NCBI GenBank assembly: GCA_014796735.1 | Contig: JAAVIG010000034.1 | Coordinates: 1 to 20,008, forward strand | Length of the DNA: 20,008 bases | Reading direction: 5' to 3' | DNA from: Oscillospiraceae bacterium | GTDB taxonomy: Bacteria; Bacillota; Clostridia; Oscillospirales; Ruminococcaceae | Part shown: piece after piece, positions 4,443-12,435 of the stretch | Position numbering within the stretch: position 1 is the first letter of the stretch | How the letters are laid out: the number at the start of each line of letters is the position of its first letter | Made by a program: the position numbers and the translations under genes | Notes under the pieces: generated by a model | Told to the model about the DNA's origin: nothing | Database searches by the model: none | Seen by the model: the letters and a program-made list of their open reading frames with translations, nothing else

Positions 4443-6932
4443 TTGTCTAAAAAAGTTGTTTCCATTGACAGCGAAGAAACCGAAACGCCGATGTATAAAA
4501 TCGCCGCGTTTATTGTAGACAAAAGGAATCTTTTTTTCCTGCTGTTTATTTTTGCGCTGATCTTCAGCGTGTTTTCAAAAAACTGGGTAAGCGTTGAAAA
4601 CGATATAACCAAATATCTGCCCGAAACCACAGAAACAAGGCAGGGGCTTACTCTTATGGACGAGGAGTTTATTACCTACGGCACGGCCTCGGTCATGGTG
4701 TCAAATATCACCTATCAAACGGCGGAGGAGCTTAAAAGCCGTTTGGAAAACATTAACGGAGTAAGCGGAATTGAGCTGGACGACTCCGAGGAGCATTTTA
4801 AAAACGCCTCGGCGATGTTTTCCGTGACCTTTGAGGGCGAAACGGACGACGAGATCAGCAAAAACGCCATGGATAAGATCAAAACCGCGCTTGATGGCTA
4901 TGACGTTTACATTTCAAGCGAGGTCGGAAGCGACGTCTCCGCGCAGCTTGCGGAGGAAATGGGCGTGGTAACGCTTATCGCGGCGGGAATTATTCTTGTG
5001 GTGCTGTTCTTTACCTCCAAAGCCTACGCTGAGATACCAGTGCTGATAATGACCTTCGGCGCGGCGGCGGTGCTCAACATGGGTACGAACTTCATGCTCG
5101 GCACAATTTCCTTTATTTCCGATTCGGTAACGATCGTTTTACAGCTTGCCTTGGCGATCGACTACGCGATAATTTTAATACACCGCTATACCGAGGAGCA
5201 TGAGCATCTGGACGCGAGAGAGGCCTGCATCGCGGCGCTCAGCAAGGCTATTCCCGAGATCTCCTCCAGCTCCTTGACCACCATCTCGGGACTTATCGCA
5301 CTTGCTTTTATGCAGTTCAAGATCGGCTCCGACCTTGCGGTGGTGCTTATCAAAGCGATCATGCTGAGCCTGCTGTCGGTATTCACTCTTATGCCCGGGC
5401 TTATCATGGTATTCAACAAGCTTATAGACAAAAGCGTGCATAAGAATTTTGTTCCCAAAATTTCGGCTGTAGGCAAATTTGCCTTTGGAACAAAATACGT
5501 TATACCTCCCATATTTGTGACGGCAGCGGTATTTGCGGCAATATTCGCAAACAAATGCCCATACCGATACGGCACTTCCGACCTCGAGACTCCGCGTCAA
5601 AGCGAATCGCAGATCGCGGTGCATAAGATCAAGGACAGCTTCGGCTCCACTAACCTTGCCGCTTTGGTGGTACCGGCGGGGAGCTACGAAAACGAGAGCA
5701 AGCTCATAAAGCGGCTTGAAAGCTATCCCGAGGTGGAATCCTGCATGGGACTGTCAAACATTGAGGCAATGGACGGCTATGTGCTGACGGATAAGCTTAC
5801 CCCGAGACAGTTTTCCGAGTTGGTCGACCTTGATTACGAGGCGGCGCAGGTGCTTTACGCGGCGTATGCCATCAACGACGAAAATTACGGCGAGGTAGTA
5901 AACGGACTTTCACAGTACGGCGTTCCGCTGATCGATATGTTTATGTTCGCTTACGACGAGGCGGAAAAAGGCTACGTAAACCTGGACAGCGATCTGAAAA
6001 ACACTCTCGACGAGCTTCACGAAACGCTGAACGACGCTTTGCTCCAGCTTAAAACGGACAATTACAGCCGTATACTTGTTTACCTCAATCTTCCCGAGGA
6101 GGGGGAGAAAACCTTTGACTTTCTGAACACTATCCACGAGGAGGCCGCAAAATTCTATCCCGAGGACGTTTATCTTGTGGGCAACTCCACCAGCGATTAC
6201 GATCTTTCCTCCTCGTTCGTCAACGATAACCTCACTATCAGCATCCTGTCCGCGCTGTTTGTAATAATAATCCTGCTGTTCACGTTTAAAAGCGCTGGGC
6301 TTCCCGTTCTTCTGATAGCGGTGATCCAAGGATCGATCTGGATAAACTTTTCTTTCCCCGCCATTGAGGACAGCCCACTGTTCTTCCTGAGCTATCTTAT
6401 CGTTAACTCAATACAGATGGGCGCGAATATAGATTACGCCATTGTAATTTCCAGCCGTTACATGGAGCTTAAGCAGGAAATGCCGATAAAACAGGCTATC
6501 ACCGAAACTCTTAACCAAGCCTTCCCCACCATTATCACATCGGGAACTATCCTTGCGGCGGCGGGCGTTCTGATCGGACGTCTTTCCACGGACGGCACGA
6601 TCTCCTCAATAGGCGTATGTCTCGGCCGCGGCACGATAATATCCATTATTCTTGTAATGGGCGTTTTGCCGCAAATACTTCTGCTGGGCGACATAATTAT
6701 CGAAAAGACCTCCTTTACTATCAAAAAGCGGGAGCGCACACAGGTCAGCGGCGGCGGAATCGCGGTCAGCGGACTTGTGAGAGGATACGTCAACGGACGT
6801 ATCGACGCGGTGGTAAAGGGCGTAATCGTGGGCGATATTGACGCTAAGATAGAAAGCAAAAACACGGAGCTTACAGAAGCTGTCCCCGAAACGGAGGTGA
6901 ATGCAAATGAGCAAAACAAGCAGAATATGTAA
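4443..6932 (+). CDS. MMPL/RND-superfamily membrane transporter
   Basis: 829-residue, twelve-segment protein of the MMPL (hydrophobe/lipid exporter) branch of RND pumps, driven by ion flux. It has the duplicated RND plan: segment 1 at about 28-46, an extracytoplasmic domain to about 175, segments 2-6 to about 330, then segment 7, a second external domain, and segments 8-12 at about 598-745. Each half has the acidic proton-relay motif at the equivalent place: D240 in AIDYAIILIHRY and D664 in NIDYAIVISSRY. A cytosolic tail of about 65 residues begins with a Gly-rich stretch and ends Asn/Glu-rich. The start is a TTG with a G-rich Shine-Dalgarno; the next ATG (4491) has none. The 3' end overlaps the downstream surface-protein gene by 26 nt, so the two are translationally coupled. 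Substrate unknown. Confidence 0.9.
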   Translation: MSKKVVSIDSEETETPMYKIAAFIVDKRNLFFLLFIFALIFSVFSKNWVSVENDITKYLPETTETRQGLTLMDEEFITYGTASVMVSNITYQTAEELKSRLENINGVSGIELDDSEEHFKNASAMFSVTFEGETDDEISKNAMDKIKTALDGYDVYISSEVGSDVSAQLAEEMGVVTLIAAGIILVVLFFTSKAYAEIPVLIMTFGAAAVLNMGTNFMLGTISFISDSVTIVLQLALAIDYAIILIHRYTEEHEHLDAREACIAALSKAIPEISSSSLTTISGLIALAFMQFKIGSDLAVVLIKAIMLSLLSVFTLMPGLIMVFNKLIDKSVHKNFVPKISAVGKFAFGTKYVIPPIFVTAAVFAAIFANKCPYRYGTSDLETPRQSESQIAVHKIKDSFGSTNLAALVVPAGSYENESKLIKRLESYPEVESCMGLSNIEAMDGYVLTDKLTPRQFSELVDLDYEAAQVLYAAYAINDENYGEVVNGLSQYGVPLIDMFMFAYDEAEKGYVNLDSDLKNTLDELHETLNDALLQLKTDNYSRILVYLNLPEEGEKTFDFLNTIHEEAAKFYPEDVYLVGNSTSDYDLSSSFVNDNLTISILSALFVIIILLFTFKSAGLPVLLIAVIQGSIWINFSFPAIEDSPLFFLSYLIVNSIQMGANIDYAIVISSRYMELKQEMPIKQAITETLNQAFPTIITSGTILAAAGVLIGRLSTDGTISSIGVCLGRGTIISIILVMGVLPQILLLGDIIIEKTSFTIKKRERTQVSGGGIAVSGLVRGYVNGRIDAVVKGVIVGDIDAKIESKNTELTEAVPETEVNANEQNKQNM

Positions 6933-9900
6933 GGTATTTGCCGCCGTAATTTCCGCGGCGCTGCTCACAACAGAGCCTGTTCTCGGTATGGGCGCCGTCT
7001 ATGCGCAGACCGCCGCGGAGCAAAAATACACCGTGGAGATAAGCACAGTGGAGGAATTTGAAAAATTCGCCGAAAGCTGTGTTTTGGACAGCTACTCGAT
7101 CGGAAAAACGTTTGTGCTCACAAGCGACCTTAATCTCGCGGGCACGGATATAAAACCCGTACCAAGCTTCGGCGGAGTATTTGACGGAAACATGCATACG
7201 ATCTCGGGGCTTAATATTACGGACAGCACCTCCGCAACGGGACTGTTCCGTTATATCGAGCAAAGCGGTACGGTAAAAAATCTCACCGTACAGGGCAGAG
7301 TTGCGCCGTCGGGAACGGCGGAGCGGTGCGGCGGCATTGTGGGAGTCAACCGCGGACACGTTACTAACTGCATCTTTAACGGGATCGTGATCGGGAATGA
7401 AAGCTGCGGCGGTATCGCGGGCGTAAACGAAAGCGGCGCGGCAATATCCTCCTGCGGCGTTTCGGGCAGGATACAGGCGGATCACTTCGCGGGCGGTATC
7501 ACGGGAGAAAACCTCGGCTATATCCGCTCCTGTGAAAACGAAAGCGCGGTAAACATCAACGTTACCGACGAAACCGTGGAGCTCAGCGATATTAACGTTG
7601 AAGACCTGTACACCACCGAGGGAATTTCCGATGTAACGGATATAGGCGGTATAGCGGGTTATTCCTCGGGCTCGATCCAAAACTGCAAAAACATCGGCGC
7701 GGTAGGGTACCTTCACATAGGCTACAATATCGGCGGTATCGCGGGCAGGCAGGACGGATATATAAGCGGCTGCGAAAACTACGGCACAATAAACGGCAGA
7801 AAGGACGTTGGCGGCATAGTCGGTCAGGCCGAGCCGCATTTCATGATCTCCTATTCTCAAAGCAGCGCCGACAGGCTTAAAGAAAGCCTCAGCGAACTTA
7901 ACGAGCTTATCGGCAAAACGATCGACGAAGCGGACGCGGGCGGAAACAGCCTTTCGGAAAGCTTTAACAGCGTAAATACCTCCCTTGACGATATCCGAAG
8001 CAGGGGCGATTCCGTAATGTCGGAGGCGGAACGGATCATCAACGCCGATATAAGCTCGGTGAACGAATTGTCGTCCCGCATTTCCGACTTACTGGATATG
8101 CTGCCGCCCGTAACGGATTCGGTGTCGGATTCGGCGGGCAGCTTAGCGGAGGGCTTTGACAGGCTTAAAGAAGCGGGAGAGCTTTTAGGGAACAGCATTG
8201 ACGAATTGGACGGGGGAACGGAAATATTATTCGATTCCCTTGACGACCTCGAAAATGCGGTCACCGAGCTGCAAAACGCGTCGGAATCGGTAAGCGGCGC
8301 AGTTTCGGCGCTGTCCGACGGTCTCGGCGATCCGGAGCAAATGAAAACCGCGCTGAACGCCCTGGAGAACGATATTAAAACGGTAAAATTTGCCGTAAAC
8401 TCCGTAAGCGATAATGTTTCCGCGACTATGAACGCTTTGGACAGCTTCAATGAGTCTCCCGAGATCGCAGCGGCCAACGAAAGGATAAAGCTTGCGCTTA
8501 CTTACATCTCCGAGGATTCTGCGGCATTATCCGATAATCTTGACAGATTAAGCGAAGCGTTAAAAAGAATAAGCGAAAATATAGACGCCTCTGACGGAAA
8601 CACGGGCGGCGGGGACGATATATTTAACGGCGAATACGGCGAGTATCTTGATATGCTGAAAAATATGTTTGACGACGGAAGCTTAGCGGAGCTGACCGAG
8701 GCGACAGCGGAGGTAATGGACAGCGTGGCCGATCTGGTGTGGGACATTTCCGAGCTGTCCTCGGCAGTTTCCGAAATTGTGAACAGCAGTGCGCTGGAGA
8801 GCTTCAATAACGATATTTCCTCTGTTTACGATCAGATAAAAAAAGACGCCGATTACATTTCGGACGCTGACGACGGCAATGCCGAATTTCCCGAGCTTGA
8901 TACGGATAAGCTGTATTCCGTTTTGGATTACCTTAAAAACGTGTCGGACAGCATGACTGCTTCGGGAGATCACGTCAAAAGCGCGCTTGACAAGGTAAAG
9001 AGCTCGTGGGATTTTCTTGACGACGCGGCGGCCAACGCCGTGGCGGCTTCATACAGCGCCTCCGAAGCAAGCGGCATGATGGCCGGCGCCGCCGACAGCT
9101 TGGGCAGCGCGGCGGACGAAATAGGGAACATCGTCGATCTCTTTGCCGAAAAAACCGTCATAACCTTTGTTGGCGCGGACGACCGATTTATCGAGGCCCG
9201 CGAAGAGCTTACCGCCGAGCTTGAGGGTCTTACAAGAGGGCTTGACGGCTTAAACAATTCCGCGTCGGATATGGGCGGCGCTTTTGCGGAGAATATGAGA
9301 GCCATTAACAGCAAATGCTCCGAGATCAAGGATATTGTTTTTGATATGCTCGGAGAGATCCGAGACAATATCCTTGACGAAAGGGCATACACCGAAGATG
9401 TTTCGGAAGATGACAGCGTGGGCTACGCCGAGGGCAAGATAGCCTCCTGCTTCAATTACGGCGAGATAGGCGGAGACCTGAACGCTGGCGGGATCGCGGG
9501 AACGATGGGGGTCGACAACTCCTTCGATCCCGAAAGCGACACCGCCGAAACTATCGGTGAACGCTCCGTAAGCTTTATGTATATGCTGCGAACAGTGGTG
9601 CGCGACTGCGGAAACTACGGAAATGTCACTGTGAAAAAGGACGCGGCGGGGGGAATTGTCGGCGAAATGTCAACCGGCTGCGTTATCGGCTGCGGAGGCT
9701 TCGGAGACATAAGCTCCACGGCGGGCGGCTACGTAGGAGGGATCGCGGGCAGCTCCATGTCAAAGATAGTGAGCAGCAGCGCTATGTGCAGACTCAGCGG
9801 CGACGACCGCGTAGGCGGCATCGCGGGAAAAGGGACCGACATAAGCGGCTGCCGAAGCTTTTGCGAAATAACCGAGAGCGGCGAATTTACCGGCGCGATA

Positions 9901-10740
9901 GTCGGGCAATGCACCGGTGAGCTTTCCGACAACGCCTTTGTGGAAAACGGAAGCGGCGCGGCGGACGGAATAAGCTACGGAGAAAAGGCTTTCCCCGTAA
10001 GCTATAAGGAAATGCTCACGCTTTCCGACGTTCCGAAAGAATTTGGCGTAATCAAGCTTATTTTTACCGCCGACGGTAAAATCGTGGATACACTTGAATA
10101 TTCCTACGGCGACAGCGTCAGCGAAGCCGATATTCCCGCCATACCCGAGAAGCGCGGCTGCTATGCGCAGTGGGAGGATTTTGACGGAAACGAGCTTAAA
10201 TTCGGCAAGATCATCAACGCGGTCTACAACAATCTGATCACCGCAATTTCATCTGACGTCTGCCGCGCCGACGGACTGCCGATATTTATAGCAGAGGGCA
10301 GCTTCGGCGGCGAAAAGCTCGGAGCAAGTGAAAACAAATCATCAAACGACAATGAAAGCGTGTGGAAGCTCAGCATTCCCGACGACGGCGCAGCGAGCCG
10401 CGTAATACGGTATTACGCCGACGAGGGCGAAGCGGAGCTTTACATTAACGGAGAACCCGCGGATTATGAGAGGGACGGCCGCTATCTCGTTTTCAGCACC
10501 GACTTTACGGAATTTGAACTGACAGTCAAAAAGAAATCCTTTGAAAATACGCTTATTATATATGCGGCTGCCGGCGCGGCGGTAACAGCGGTAATAATTA
10601 TCGCTGCCGCTGCGGTTCATAAAAAGAACAGAAAAAATAAAAATGTTCACGGGAACAAATCCAAGGGAAAGAAAAAGGAAAAGGAAAAAGAAAAAGAAAA
10701 AGAAAAAGAGAAAACCGAGGTTACCGCCTCCGCACCGTGA
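6907..10740 (+). CDS. Secreted, C-terminally anchored GLUG-repeat protein with a long coiled-coil insertion
   Basis: 1277 residues. The start at 6907 is preferred over an ATG at 6901 because GGAGGTGA ends at 6900, too close to the earlier one. Signal peptide about 1-33 (VYA before Q34). GLUG-type repeats (GGIVGVNRG, GGIAGVNESG, GGIAGYSSG and similar) run from about 110 to 318. A long polar, helical, heptad-like region without GLUG motifs spans about 319-823. GLUG repeats resume at about 839-1015. A region at about 1040-1100 resembles InlB B-repeat/Flg_new modules. A membrane segment at about 1214-1237 and a Lys/Glu-rich cytosolic tail complete it. GLUG repeats are expected to form a beta-solenoid on the cell surface. 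Transcribed and coupled with the MMPL transporter, which suggests a joint complex. Architecture is visible; function is inferred. Confidence 0.85.
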   Translation: MSKTSRICKVFAAVISAALLTTEPVLGMGAVYAQTAAEQKYTVEISTVEEFEKFAESCVLDSYSIGKTFVLTSDLNLAGTDIKPVPSFGGVFDGNMHTISGLNITDSTSATGLFRYIEQSGTVKNLTVQGRVAPSGTAERCGGIVGVNRGHVTNCIFNGIVIGNESCGGIAGVNESGAAISSCGVSGRIQADHFAGGITGENLGYIRSCENESAVNINVTDETVELSDINVEDLYTTEGISDVTDIGGIAGYSSGSIQNCKNIGAVGYLHIGYNIGGIAGRQDGYISGCENYGTINGRKDVGGIVGQAEPHFMISYSQSSADRLKESLSELNELIGKTIDEADAGGNSLSESFNSVNTSLDDIRSRGDSVMSEAERIINADISSVNELSSRISDLLDMLPPVTDSVSDSAGSLAEGFDRLKEAGELLGNSIDELDGGTEILFDSLDDLENAVTELQNASESVSGAVSALSDGLGDPEQMKTALNALENDIKTVKFAVNSVSDNVSATMNALDSFNESPEIAAANERIKLALTYISEDSAALSDNLDRLSEALKRISENIDASDGNTGGGDDIFNGEYGEYLDMLKNMFDDGSLAELTEATAEVMDSVADLVWDISELSSAVSEIVNSSALESFNNDISSVYDQIKKDADYISDADDGNAEFPELDTDKLYSVLDYLKNVSDSMTASGDHVKSALDKVKSSWDFLDDAAANAVAASYSASEASGMMAGAADSLGSAADEIGNIVDLFAEKTVITFVGADDRFIEAREELTAELEGLTRGLDGLNNSASDMGGAFAENMRAINSKCSEIKDIVFDMLGEIRDNILDERAYTEDVSEDDSVGYAEGKIASCFNYGEIGGDLNAGGIAGTMGVDNSFDPESDTAETIGERSVSFMYMLRTVVRDCGNYGNVTVKKDAAGGIVGEMSTGCVIGCGGFGDISSTAGGYVGGIAGSSMSKIVSSSAMCRLSGDDRVGGIAGKGTDISGCRSFCEITESGEFTGAIVGQCTGELSDNAFVENGSGAADGISYGEKAFPVSYKEMLTLSDVPKEFGVIKLIFTADGKIVDTLEYSYGDSVSEADIPAIPEKRGCYAQWEDFDGNELKFGKIINAVYNNLITAISSDVCRADGLPIFIAEGSFGGEKLGASENKSSNDNESVWKLSIPDDGAASRVIRYYADEGEAELYINGEPADYERDGRYLVFSTDFTEFELTVKKKSFENTLIIYAAAGAAVTAVIIIAAAAVHKKNRKNKNVHGNKSKGKKKEKEKEKEKEKEKTEVTASAP
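10675..10710 (+). repeat. Hexanucleotide repeat encoding a Lys-Glu dipeptide run
   Basis: Six tandem units of AA(A/G)GA(A/G) encode (Lys-Glu)6 in the cytosolic tail of the surface protein. Slippage would change tail length in steps of two residues without breaking the frame. Confidence 0.8.
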
Positions 10741-10791
10741 ACAGGTACGCCTCATTGACAAGACAAACTCCTCCGTTATTCGTTTAATAAA

Positions 10792-10830
10792 AGCAAAGCC
10801 GCGCCAATCCACCGCGCGGCTTTGCTTTTT
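10792..10830 (+). terminator. Rho-independent terminator of the transporter-surface protein operon
   Basis: Perfect 13-bp stem AGCAAAGCCGCGC / GCGCGGCTTTGCT with a 9-nt loop (10805-10813), followed by TTTT. Four As precede the stem, so it may also work on the minus strand. It lies 51 nt after the stop of the surface protein. Confidence 0.92.
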
Positions 10831-10957
10831 CATAAATGTACATTTTACGTCTGCGACTTTTTTATTCCGAAAAACAGTCTTAAAACTCCTGCCAAAAACC
10901 TCGGGCTTTTTACCACTACGATTTTCATATGTACCTCGCTTTCCGTTTGAGCCTCCG

Positions 10958-10998
10958 AAATATCCGCCTACGTTCTGTTAAGAGGGGCGGATATTTTT
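10958..10998. terminator. Second intrinsic terminator between convergent genes
   Basis: Stem AAATATCCGCC (10958-10968) / GGCGGATATTT (10986-10996) with a 17-nt loop, then TT on the plus strand giving a T5 run. On the minus strand the T-tract is only three long. It can back up the plus-strand terminator or end the small minus-strand gene at 11011. The stretch from 10831 to 10957 shows nothing recognisable. Confidence 0.65.
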
Positions 10999-11010
10999 CG
11001 TCGGCCGAAT

Positions 11011-11172
11011 TTACTCGCACTTTAACAGCCATATACCCGCCGCTATCAGCGCGAGTGCAATTATTACGAGAGTCAGTCTGGCGGAAAGGAGGCAAAGGCA
11101 GATCACAGCCGCGCCAAACACTATTATCGCAAGCTTTGTTCTTCCCTTACAGCATTTGTTTTTCCGCCGCAT
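11011..11172 (-). CDS. 53-residue membrane protein, function unknown
   Basis: The chosen ATG at 11172 begins MRRKNKCCKGRTK and has AAGGGGG about 9 nt upstream. A basic, cysteine-containing N-terminus is followed by two close hydrophobic stretches (about 14-29 and 33-48) and ends LLKCE. A longer in-frame reading upstream to 11358 is rejected because it merely translates the palindromic element at 11197-11353. It is separated from the rsgA cluster by about 300 nt. A real short gene is likely given the start signal and clean hydrophobic pattern, but no family is recognised. Confidence 0.6.
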   Translation of the reverse strand: MRRKNKCCKGRTKLAIIVFGAAVICLCLLSARLTLVIIALALIAAGIWLLKCE

Positions 11173-11196
11173 GACCTTTGCCCCCTTCCGTCTTTG

Positions 11197-11353
11197 TACT
11201 CGCCGCTGCAACAAAACGCACAAATCCTGTCGGCATAAATTCCGTGTGTTTTCGTTGCCGTCCTTGCCTTGCGGCAGCAAGGCTGCGTCCTCCGCCTCAA
11301 CACACAAAATTTCTGCTCGACATTCTTTGCACGTTTTGCTGCAGCGGCGAGTA
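11197..11353. repeat. 157-nt imperfect palindrome (MITE-like element)
   Basis: The first 22 nt (TACTCGCCGCTGCA then ACAAAACG) match the reverse complement of the last 22 with one mismatch, and the inverted similarity continues inward with TGTCG, AAATT and TGTGTGTT blocks. The centre is a perfect hairpin GCCTTGC/GCAAGGC with a 4-nt loop. Its length nearly equals that of the palindrome at 802-959. It begins about 25 nt upstream of the start of the 53-residue protein. The rest of the gap to 11468 holds only a weak inverted repeat (CGTTTTAAC near 11429 and GTTAAAAGCG near 11453) after rsgA, not a convincing terminator. Confidence 0.7.
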
Positions 11354-11468
11354 TACATTATTTTATTCGTAAAGCGGATTTTTGGTTACAAAAGGATTTT
11401 TAGAAGTCGAACTCTTATGCAAACCGCGTTTTAACAGCGGATAACACCCACCGTTAAAAGCGATGCTG

Positions 11469-12377
11469 CTAATACTCATTTTCTTTTTTAACGGCCTCCC
11501 CGTAAATTTTGCAGTAGCTCTCATGCCTTGACGCGGCTATCGACCCGTCCTTTACCGCCGCCCTGACGGCGCAGCTGTCCTCCTTTATATGAGCGCAGTC
11601 CTTAAATCTGCACTTATCGGTATACATGGAAAACTCGCGGAAGCACTCTGCCACCTCGCTTGAAGCAATGACCCCGTATTTACTTACCTCAACCGTTGAA
11701 AAACCGGGCGTATCGGCAATATAGGTCGAACCGTCAAGACGGTACAGCTTGACCTCTCTTGTAGTATGCCGTCCTCTGCCCAGCTTTCTGCTGATCTCCG
11801 ATGTTTTATGCTCGGCAACGGGAGCGATGTAATTCATAAGGCTCGATTTGCCCACTCCCGTGTTTCCGATAAGGGCGGAGGTCTTCCCCTTAAGATAATC
11901 GGCAAGCAAAGCGGAGCCCTCTCCTGTGGTATTGTCGATCATAAAGGTCTTGTAGCCTATATTTTCGTATATGCCCGCGTACTCCTCGGCCCGTACACGA
12001 TCGATCTTGGTAAATGCGTATACCGTTTCTATTCCCTTGCTTTCAAAAATCGCCGTAAGCTTGTCCAAAACGAACAAATTCGGCTCGGGCTCGCAGGAGG
12101 ACACCACAAGCACCATTATATCGACATTCGCCAAGGGCGGACGTATTATAACGTTTTTCCGTTCCAACACCTCCGATATAACGGGATCGGTGTTTTCCTC
12201 AAATTGCAGCTCAACATAATCTCCCGTCACGGGCTTTATCCCCTTTTGGCGGAATACTCCTCTGGACTTTGCCTGCACAAGGCGGTCGGAAGTTTCGACC
12301 GTATAGATACCGCCGCTGACGCTTATGATCCTGTTTTCGGTTTTCAAGCGTTTTTCCTCTTTTCGCTGAAAGTTCAT
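11469..12377 (-). CDS. rsgA: Ribosome small-subunit-dependent GTPase A
   Basis: Circularly permuted GTPase that checks late maturation of the 30S ribosomal subunit. Normal length at 302 residues. An N-terminal OB-fold (about 15-80) precedes the permuted GTPase motifs: G4 TKID at 123-126, then the P-loop GNTGVGKSS at 171-179, the switch region GRGRHTTREV with H204, and G3 DTPGF at 222-226. The C-terminal zinc site uses C256, C261, H263 and C269. The ATG at 12377 has AGGAAA a few nt upstream. Follows the PASTA kinase gene with a 58-nt gap that contains a 15-bp hairpin. This neighbourhood is standard in Firmicutes, where the kinase is known to phosphorylate this GTPase. Confidence 0.97.
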   Translation of the reverse strand: MNFQRKEEKRLKTENRIISVSGGIYTVETSDRLVQAKSRGVFRQKGIKPVTGDYVELQFEENTDPVISEVLERKNVIIRPPLANVDIMVLVVSSCEPEPNLFVLDKLTAIFESKGIETVYAFTKIDRVRAEEYAGIYENIGYKTFMIDNTTGEGSALLADYLKGKTSALIGNTGVGKSSLMNYIAPVAEHKTSEISRKLGRGRHTTREVKLYRLDGSTYIADTPGFSTVEVSKYGVIASSEVAECFREFSMYTDKCRFKDCAHIKEDSCAVRAAVKDGSIAASRHESYCKIYGEAVKKENEY

Positions 12378-12390
12378 TTATTTCCTATAC

Positions 12391-12424
12391 CAAATTTCCC
12401 CTTGATAAGTCAAGGGGAAATTTG
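12391..12424 (-). promoter_or_regulatory. 15-bp perfect hairpin between kinase and rsgA genes
   Basis: CAAATTTCCCCTTGA pairs perfectly with its inverted copy across a 4-nt loop. On the transcribed strand it is followed by GGTATAGGAAATAA rather than a U-tract, so it is not a normal terminator. It ends only 13 nt before the rsgA start, next to the ribosome binding site, and could act in mRNA processing or translation control. Confidence 0.6.
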
Positions 12425-12435
12425 AAAATTAAAAA

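Noticed and set aside
6871..7860. Minus-strand open frame of 329 codons opposite the surface-protein gene
   Set aside because: It lies antisense to a gene with clear GLUG motifs and signal peptide, has no convincing start signal, and its composition mirrors the opposite strand.
7857..9392. Series of Ser-rich minus-strand open frames across the coiled-coil region
   Set aside because: Shadow frames produced by the repetitive Glu/Ala/Ser/Asp codons of the plus-strand gene.
11173..11358. N-terminal extension of the 53-residue protein to a start at 11358
   Set aside because: It simply translates the palindromic element; the internal ATG at 11172 has its own ribosome binding site.
11766..12425. 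Plus-strand open frame of 219 codons opposite rsgA
   Set aside because: Antisense to an unmistakable RsgA with all GTPase and zinc motifs.
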